DNA from: CAZLHO01 sp964559455 | Lineage (GTDB): Bacteria > Krumholzibacteriota > Krumholzibacteriia > LZORAL124-64-63 | DNA length: 57,203 bases | Direction of reading: 5' to 3' | Assembly: GCA_964559455.1 (NCBI GenBank) | Contig: CAZLHO010000013.1 | Location: 1-57,203 of the forward strand | In this document: positions 52,257-57,203 of the stretch, in pieces | How positions within the stretch are numbered: the first letter of the stretch is position 1 | How the letters are laid out: every line of letters begins with the position of its first letter | Notes under the pieces: generated by a model | Told to the model about the DNA's origin: nothing | The model's database searches: none | Seen by the model: only the letters and a program-made list of their open reading frames with translations | Translations under genes and position numbers: made by a program

Positions 52257-53091
52257 TCGCTTCTCCCGTTTCTGTCTCCCAGCGCAGGGCGATCAGGAAT
52301 CCGGTCGCCAGGTCGGCGCCGGAGGTGGCTCCGTGCGCGAGCACGGCCCGCGCGCTTCCGCGGACCCCTTGCACATCCCCGGCCGCCAGGGCCGCGATCA
52401 ATCCCTTCATCGCCGCGTCGACCCGGCCGTCCCGGGCCAGCCGCAGGCAGGCGCCGCCGAAGCCGTCGCCCGCCGCGCAGGCCGCGAAGACGGCGTCGAT
52501 GCAATCGGCCCGGGACCGCCCGTCCATCCCCTGCAGGACGTTCAGGGCGATCATCACCCCGGCCAGGCAGTCGTCGCCGCCGGGCGTCAGGCCGAAGCCG
52601 CAGCCGCGGACGGTCGCCGCGCCGCCGGCGAGGTCGCCGGCGCCCATCAGCCGCACGCCCTCGCGCATGCGCCGCGCGAAGGCCCGCGCGAACCCGCGCT
52701 CGAAAGCGTCCTCGCGGCCGGGGTCCAGCAGGAAGGCCAGGCTCTGAGGATGAGCCTCCTCGACCAGACAGGCCTCGAGAGCGTCCAGCCCCCGGCGCCA
52801 CCGCGGCCCCGGCCCCGGCAGGTGGCCGATCCCGGAGCGGTAGACCTGGGCGGCGCCGAAAGCGACTGGCCTGCCGTCGACGACCACGGCGCCGTCGGCG
52901 ACCGAGAGCGTCCCGATCGAGGCCGGATCGCCGCCCCGCAGGACGACCGTCAACGGTCCGGCGCCGATCCGCTCGTCGGCGAGGACGACCGGGCCGTCAG
53001 GGCCCTGGAAATGGGCCGACCGCCGGAAGCGGCCCCGCGGCGAGCAGGGGCCGCGGCGGACCCGGTCCCCCACGCTCACCACGGTGATCAT
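52246..53091 (-). CDS. DUF2877 protein, YlbF/AllH type
   Basis: 281 residues. The DUF2877 signature is visible in the second half: G-F-G-L-T-P-G-G-D-D-C-L-A-G-V-M, and H-G-A-T-S-G-A-D near the end. This is the third part of the AllFGH-like trio. ATG 53091 overlaps the stop of the DUF35 gene by four bases, so all are translated together. Confidence 0.88.
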   Translation of the reverse strand: MITVVSVGDRVRRGPCSPRGRFRRSAHFQGPDGPVVLADERIGAGPLTVVLRGGDPASIGTLSVADGAVVVDGRPVAFGAAQVYRSGIGHLPGPGPRWRRGLDALEACLVEEAHPQSLAFLLDPGREDAFERGFARAFARRMREGVRLMGAGDLAGGAATVRGCGFGLTPGGDDCLAGVMIALNVLQGMDGRSRADCIDAVFAACAAGDGFGGACLRLARDGRVDAAMKGLIAALAAGDVQGVRGSARAVLAHGATSGADLATGFLIALRWETETGEANDR

Positions 53092-53435
53092 GCCGCGTAG
53101 AACACCATCCCGTAATGGGTGGTGTAGCCGTCCTGCCGGACGGGCTCCACCCTGCCCCGGACCTTCATGCCCAGCTGCGGATCGTCGGCGCGCAGCTGCC
53201 CGACGATGCGCATGCCGTTCTCCAGCTCGACCATGGCCAGGCCCAGCTTCGCCACCTCGAAGTCCGCCGGCAGGGCGTGCACGAAGGTGAAGGTGAGCAA
53301 GGTCCCGGCGCTCGGCAGATCCTCCGTATCGAATTCGAAGAAATCGTTGCCCCGGCACTTCCTGCAGACCATGCGGAAGGGGTAGTGCAGGGTCCCGCAC
53401 TTGCGGCAGCGGTAAGCCTTGATCTCGCGGGCCAT
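53088..53435 (-). CDS. DUF35 Zn-ribbon OB-fold protein
   Basis: 115 residues. Four cysteines in C-R-K-C and C-R-K-C (about residues 10-27) form the zinc ribbon; the rest is an OB-fold (L-L-T-F-T-F-V, G-L-A-M-V-E-L, V-R-G-R-V-E-P-V). DUF35 proteins normally pair with thiolase-family enzymes and channel acyl-CoA. Here the thiolase gene is one base upstream, which fits exactly. Confidence 0.92.
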   Translation of the reverse strand: MAREIKAYRCRKCGTLHYPFRMVCRKCRGNDFFEFDTEDLPSAGTLLTFTFVHALPADFEVAKLGLAMVELENGMRIVGQLRADDPQLGMKVRGRVEPVRQDGYTTHYGMVFYAA

Positions 53436-53436
53436 G

Positions 53437-54612
53437 TCAGTCCTCCCTCACGAAGGCCAGGCAGACGACGTTGTTGCCGAAGCCGCCGAAGTTGCAGGTG
53501 AACCCGACCCGCGCGCCGTCGACCTGGCGTTCGCCGGCCTCGCCGCGCAGCTGGGTGACGATCTCGTGGACCTGGGCGACGCCGGTCGCCCCGACCGGAT
53601 GCCCCTTGCCCTTCAGGCCGCCGGAGGGGTTGATCGGCAGCTTCCCCTTCAGCGCGGTCACGCCTTTCTCGAGCGCGATGTGGCCCTGGCCCTTCGCGAA
53701 GAAGCCGACCTCCTCGCTCTCGACGATCTCGAGGATCGTGAAGGCGTCGTGCAGCTCGGCGACGTTCACGTCGGAGGGCTTCAGGCCGGCCATCTTGAAG
53801 GCCTGCGCCGCCGCGCTGCGGACCGCCAGCAGGTCGGTGGGATCCTCGCGTTCGTGCACGGCGTGGGTGTCGGTGGCCTGGCCCACGCCGGCCAGCCGGA
53901 TCATCGGCTTGCCGAGGGTCGCGGCCACTTCCTTCGAGACCAGGATCACGCTGGCGCCGCCGTCCGAGACGGGGCAGCAGTCGAAGAAGCGCAGCGGCTC
54001 GGCCACGAAGGGGTTGTTGGTCATCGCCTCGGGCGAGTCGAGGATGCCCTCGATGGAGATCTCCTGGTGCAGGTGGGCGAACTCGTTCAGCAGGGCGTTG
54101 TTCTGGTTCTTGACCGCGACCATCGCCAGGTGCCGCTCGGTGACGCCGTACTTCTCCATGTAGAGCCGGGTGAACATGCCGGCCAGCGCGGGCAGGGTCA
54201 CGCCGTAGACGTACTCCGCCAGCGGGTGGGTCAGGGTCGCCACGAAGTCGGTGGCCTCGAGGTTGTTCACCTCGCGCATCCGCTCCGCGCCGGTGGCCAT
54301 GACGACGTCGTGCATGCCCGAGGCGACCGCCATGTAGGCCGCCTTGACCGCGGAGGCGCCGGAGGCGGGACCATTTTCGATCGTCTCGGCGCCGGCCGGG
54401 GTCAGGCTGAGCGAATCGATCACCGCGCTGGCCAGGCCGGTCTGATGGTTGACGCGCCCGCCGCCCATGTTGGCCACGAAGAGGTGGTCGATCCCCTTCA
54501 GGCCGGCGTCGGCCAGCGCCATCATCGAAGGATAGGCGGCGATCTCCGAGAGGGGATATTCCAGCCGCGTGAAGGTGGTGATGCCGATGCCGGCCACGTA
54601 GACGTCGCGCAT
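53437..54612 (-). CDS. SCP2-type thiolase-fold protein lacking the nucleophilic Cys
   Basis: 391 residues, archaeal/SCP2-type thiolase. At the site where the nucleophile normally lies in x-C-A-S-G this protein reads G-P-A-S-G (Pro82). Other active-site residues are kept: the His in L-H-D-A-F-T, the His in G-K-G-H-P-V-G-A-T-G, and a Cys in T-C-N-F-G-G. It therefore probably cannot do the usual Claisen chemistry; CoA-ester binding, decarboxylation or a structural role with DUF35 is possible. ATG 54612 lies 2 bases after the GNAT stop. Confidence 0.85.
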   Translation of the reverse strand: MRDVYVAGIGITTFTRLEYPLSEIAAYPSMMALADAGLKGIDHLFVANMGGGRVNHQTGLASAVIDSLSLTPAGAETIENGPASGASAVKAAYMAVASGMHDVVMATGAERMREVNNLEATDFVATLTHPLAEYVYGVTLPALAGMFTRLYMEKYGVTERHLAMVAVKNQNNALLNEFAHLHQEISIEGILDSPEAMTNNPFVAEPLRFFDCCPVSDGGASVILVSKEVAATLGKPMIRLAGVGQATDTHAVHEREDPTDLLAVRSAAAQAFKMAGLKPSDVNVAELHDAFTILEIVESEEVGFFAKGQGHIALEKGVTALKGKLPINPSGGLKGKGHPVGATGVAQVHEIVTQLRGEAGERQVDGARVGFTCNFGGFGNNVVCLAFVRED

Positions 54613-54614
54613 GG

Positions 54615-55367
54615 CTACTCCCCCTTCTTTCCCTGCCGCCGCCGCTGGGCCAGCAGGGCGGTGCCGGTGGAGTCGTACATCGAGCGCGTGGCGGCGAGCA
54701 GATCCTCCGGAGGCGTGGGCGGATCGGAGGGCGGCAGCAGGCCGGCGTTGGCCTTGGCCAGCAGCGGCTCGGGGACCGGGCGGCGGCCGACGACCAGGGT
54801 GTCGCGGGCGCGGTCGAAGAGCGGCCGGGTCAGCGCCCACGAGGGGACCCCGCCCAGCTCGTGCGGCACCTCGAAGCGCTTCTCGAGCTTGTACTCGACC
54901 ATCCAGCGGCGGAAGCCGATCGGCGATTCCGCGACGACCAGGACCTCCTTGTGGCCCAGGACGTCCATGTGGTACTCCATCTTCGTCGCGAAGGCGTGGG
55001 CGCCGATGCGCAGGCCGCGGCGCAGGGCGATCGTGTGGTACGACATGCCCACGTCGGGGCTGACCTGCCGGCCGTTGACGATCGCGGCGACCTCGCCGTC
55101 GATCTGCGCCACCAGCACGTACTCGTCCTGCACGCGGTAGCGGTAGTAGGCCAGCAGCTCGGCGTAGACCCGGACCGCGACGATGTCGTAGAAGTCGCGT
55201 TCGACGTGGATCAGCGGCTCGACGTACTCCAGCAGCTGCGGGATCTCGTCGTGCGTCGCCTGGCGCACCACCATCTCCTCGCCGCTGGCGATCTTCATGT
55301 ACTTCGCGGGGAAGGGCTCGATCCGACTGTCGGTCGGGCGCAGAATCTTCTCCAGATCTACCGGCAT
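54615..55367 (-). CDS. GNAT-fold acetyltransferase-like protein
   Basis: 250 residues. From about residue 32, V-V-R-Q-A-T-H-D-E-I-P-Q-L-L opens a GNAT-like core; E-Y-V-L-V-A-Q-I-D-G-E-V-A-A-I-V-N-G is the central hairpin, and R-R-G-L-R-I-G-A-H-A-F-A is where the acyl-CoA pyrophosphate loop is expected. The C-terminal 70 residues are Pro-rich and unassigned. First gene of the 10-gene operon. ATG 55367 has GGGGA upstream. Substrate unknown; activity is inferred from fold alone. Confidence 0.65.
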   Translation of the reverse strand: MPVDLEKILRPTDSRIEPFPAKYMKIASGEEMVVRQATHDEIPQLLEYVEPLIHVERDFYDIVAVRVYAELLAYYRYRVQDEYVLVAQIDGEVAAIVNGRQVSPDVGMSYHTIALRRGLRIGAHAFATKMEYHMDVLGHKEVLVVAESPIGFRRWMVEYKLEKRFEVPHELGGVPSWALTRPLFDRARDTLVVGRRPVPEPLLAKANAGLLPPSDPPTPPEDLLAATRSMYDSTGTALLAQRRRQGKKGE

Positions 55368-55457
55368 GACTGTGTCCCCTTCTTTTCCTTCGGGTCTGCG
55401 GGCGCGGGTGTGTCGGACGGCCGGAACCGTCGTTTCCGCCTCGGGATCGAATCGGGG

Positions 55458-55487
55458 ATTGTAGCACCGGAAGCGTAGGCGCGTCAG
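55458..55487 (-). promoter_or_regulatory. candidate promoter of the 10-gene catabolic operon
   Basis: Minus strand CTGACG (55487-55482), 18-base spacer, TACAAT (55463-55458). It would start transcription near 55451 and give a leader of about 85 bases before ATG 55367. The -10 is good, the -35 moderate. Confidence 0.5.
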
Positions 55488-55522
55488 CAAGTTCGTGGCG
55501 TTCACGAGAGGCGGGGCGGACG

Positions 55523-56506
55523 TCACTCCGTCGGGTAGCGCAGGCCCCACTGCGCGCGCAGCGCGTCCATCGTCTTCAGCACCGCCAGGCTCTCGGCCGG
55601 GGGCATGACCTCGGACTCCGACTTCCCGCTGCGGATCAGGTCCATGAAGGCCTCGGCCTCGTGCGCGTAGCCGTTGCCGGTGAAGGGCAGGTCCAGGATC
55701 TCGTCGTCGCGTCCGGGACGGATCAGCGTGAGCCGCGACGCCGCCCACCATGGGTGATGGATCCGGATCGACCCCTCCGTGCCGAGGATGCGGGCCTCGC
55801 GCGGCGTGTCGAGCCGCAGGGCCATCGCCAGCACGGCGTGGCGGCCGCCCGGGTGGACCAGCAGCGCGGCGCCCTCCTCGTCGACGCCGGTGGGCCCGAG
55901 CCGCGCCGCGCCCAGGACGCGCTCGGGCGCGCCCAGAACCATGTGCGCCAGGTTCACGGGGTAGACGCCAACGTCCAGCAGGGCGCCGCCGCCCAGGGCG
56001 GGGTCGAAGAGGCGCTGCTTGTGGTCGTAGCCGACCCGGAAGCCGAAGTCGGCCTGGACCATGCGCGGCTCGCCGATCGCGCCGTCGGCCAGCAGTTCGC
56101 GCAAGCGGACGATCGCCGGCAGGAAGCGCGTCCAGACCGCCTCCATCAGCACGCGCCGCTGCTCGCCGGCGACGCGGATCATCTCGGCGGCCTGGCCGGC
56201 GTTGAGCGCCAGCGGCTTCTCGCAGAGCACGTGCTTGCCGGCGCGCAGGGCCAGGATGGAATGCTCGCGGTGGAAGGCGTGCGGGGTGCCGACGTAGATC
56301 GCGTCGACCTGGTCGTCGGCGACCAGGGCCGCGTAGCCGGCGTGGGCGTTCGGCGCGTCGAAGTCCGCGGCGAAGGCGCGGGCGCGCTCGCGGTCGCGCG
56401 ACCCGACGGCGACCAGGCGGGCGCCGGCGGCGTCGCGCAGGCCGGCGGCGAACTTCCTGGAGATGGCTCCGGGGCCGAGGATGCCCCAGCGGATCGGGTC
56501 GTGCAT
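55523..56506 (-). CDS. Gfo/Idh/MocA family oxidoreductase
   Basis: 327 residues. An N-terminal Rossmann domain (W-G-I-L-G-P-G-A-I-S-R-K-F-A) is followed by E-K-P-L-A-L-N with the catalytic Lys, and a C-terminal domain with G-G-G-A-L-L-D-V-G-V-Y-P-V-N-L. It resembles dihydrodiol/D-xylose dehydrogenases that oxidise sugar hydroxyls with NAD(P). The ATG at 56506 has GGGGA upstream. A 30-base gap from the exonuclease gene suggests co-transcription. Confidence 0.9.
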   Translation of the reverse strand: MHDPIRWGILGPGAISRKFAAGLRDAAGARLVAVGSRDRERARAFAADFDAPNAHAGYAALVADDQVDAIYVGTPHAFHREHSILALRAGKHVLCEKPLALNAGQAAEMIRVAGEQRRVLMEAVWTRFLPAIVRLRELLADGAIGEPRMVQADFGFRVGYDHKQRLFDPALGGGALLDVGVYPVNLAHMVLGAPERVLGAARLGPTGVDEEGAALLVHPGGRHAVLAMALRLDTPREARILGTEGSIRIHHPWWAASRLTLIRPGRDDEILDLPFTGNGYAHEAEAFMDLIRSGKSESEVMPPAESLAVLKTMDALRAQWGLRYPTE

Positions 56507-56535
56507 GGGTCGGTCCCCTTTCCGGCTCGGGGAGA

Positions 56536-57024
56536 CTATCCCTGCGCCGCGGCCGCGAGCAGGATCTTCGCGCAGGCCCGGGCGTCGGACAGGGCGTCGT
56601 GGTGCTGCAGCGGGATCTTCAACTGCTCGCAGACGCAGTTGAGCTTGGTCGGGAAGATGCCCCACGTGGCGCGCGCCAGGTCGACGGTGCAGCGCCAGGG
56701 GGCGGGCGGCGGCGCCAGGTCGGCGGCCCCGCAGCAGGTCTCGAGCACCGAGCGGTCGAAGGAGGCGTTGTGCGCGGCCAGGAAGTCGGCGCCCTCGGTC
56801 AGGCGGGCCAGCTCGGGCCAGACCTGGGCGAAAGGCGGCGCATCCTGCACGTCCGGCCAGGTGATGCCGTGGATGTAGGTGAAGACGAAACGGCGGCGCG
56901 GCGGGCGGATCAGGCGCTGGACCTCGTCGACGATGGCGCCGTCCTCGACGCGCACCAGGGCCACGCTGCAGGCGCTGTCGCGGTAGTAGTCGGCGGTCTC
57001 GAAGTCGATGGCGGTGAAGATCAT
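56536..57024 (-). CDS. DEDDh 3'-5' exonuclease
   Basis: 162 residues, the DnaQ-like core alone. Metal residues: D-F-E-T at the N-terminus, the Asp in H-N-A-S-F-D-R-S-V-L, and H-H-D-A-L-S-D-A near the C-terminus (catalytic His and last Asp). It trims single-stranded DNA or RNA 3' ends; there is no polymerase or BRCT extension. ATG 57024 has AAGG upstream; earlier in-frame sequence is not family-like. Confidence 0.92.
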   Translation of the reverse strand: MIFTAIDFETADYYRDSACSVALVRVEDGAIVDEVQRLIRPPRRRFVFTYIHGITWPDVQDAPPFAQVWPELARLTEGADFLAAHNASFDRSVLETCCGAADLAPPPAPWRCTVDLARATWGIFPTKLNCVCEQLKIPLQHHDALSDARACAKILLAAAAQG

Positions 57025-57110
57025 GTACGGCCTTCGTGGTGGGAGCGTTGTCTCGAGCTGGGGCGGAATGCTCCTGTCCGTCAAGCCTATGACAGCGACT
57101 GGTTCCATGC

Positions 57111-57140
57111 AAAGAAAAGGCCACGACATGCGTCGCGGCC
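57111..57140 (-). terminator. intrinsic terminator after tRNA-Lys
   Basis: A 9-pair stem GGCCGCGAC/GTCGTGGCC (one G-T pair) with a GCAT loop, followed on the minus strand by TTTTCTTT. It lies 14 bases past the CCA end of the tRNA. Confidence 0.85.
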
Positions 57141-57153
57141 CTTGTCTTGAAGC

Positions 57154-57203
57154 TGGTACGCCGCCAGGGAATCGAACCCCGAACCTACTGATTAAGAGTC
57201 AGT
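57154..57203 (-). tRNA. tRNA-Lys (CTT), 3' part; 5' part beyond window edge
   Basis: Read on the minus strand: anticodon stem ACTGA/TCAGT with 7-base loop CTCTTAA (anticodon CTT), a variable loop, T-arm CGGGG-TTCGATT-CCCTG, acceptor strand GCGGCGT, discriminator A and an encoded CCA (57154-57156). The D-arm and 5' acceptor strand lie outside. Confidence 0.95.

Overview
This is a very GC-rich, gene-dense bacterial segment from a Gram-negative-type cell. Evidence for that type includes lipoproteins with poly-Asp linkers, a SurA_N-like protein and surface-repeat proteins. Lipoproteins beginning C-S-D-D-D-D, the phosphoenolpyruvate/pyruvate-binding (PPDK_N) paralogs, and secreted proteins ending in W-G-x-x-K-x-L-F suggest an uncultured FCB-group lineage (Krumholzibacteriota or Eisenbacteria-like). 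That placement is inference. A 10-N gap with a chimeric edge near 32.05 kb indicates a draft, probably metagenome-assembled, scaffold.

1-14.2 kb: a canonical NADP-type glutamate dehydrogenase (cut by the left edge) and a metallophosphoesterase are followed by four paralogous PPDK_N proteins. Three of them share a minus-strand operon with a second, Lys-to-Gln glutamate dehydrogenase-like protein. The paralogs carry receiver, GAF-like or nucleotidyltransferase modules. None shows the classical swivelling-His domain, but all share a C-terminal G-R-W-G-S ... G-[ST]-H-F-F block. This is the best candidate for an undescribed system in the window.

14.3-18.5 kb: a complete saccharopine-type lysine-degradation operon: lysine-ketoglutarate reductase, saccharopine dehydrogenase and aminoadipate-semialdehyde dehydrogenase. 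It yields two glutamates per lysine, next to the glutamate dehydrogenase genes. 18.6-24.6 kb holds small secreted and membrane proteins, an esterase, a thiamine-binding protein, and a deacetylase plus two glycosyltransferases.

24.8-44.7 kb is a mosaic of short transcription units. It contains an LA_2272-like 15-residue surface-repeat protein, a triple-repeat secreted protein and sodB. Just after sodB lies a likely small RNA gene with its own promoter and terminator. Then come a sirtuin, secreted proteins with a shared C-terminal tail, a biotin-dependent carboxyltransferase pair, an atypical kinase, a WYL regulator with a perfect palindrome, and two GT-C-like membrane proteins.

44.7-55.4 kb: one tightly overlapping 10-gene minus-strand operon. 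It combines a molybdenum hydroxylase (three subunits), a cyclase-family hydrolase, the FdrA/DUF1116/DUF2877 trio (oxamate-carbamoyltransferase type), DUF35, a thiolase-fold protein lacking the usual nucleophilic Cys, and a GNAT-like protein. This looks like a catabolic route for a nitrogen heterocycle whose substrate cannot be read from sequence. The window closes with an oxidoreductase, a DEDDh exonuclease and the 3' half of tRNA-Lys(CTT). All functional assignments come from reading motifs and family resemblance; no searches were run.
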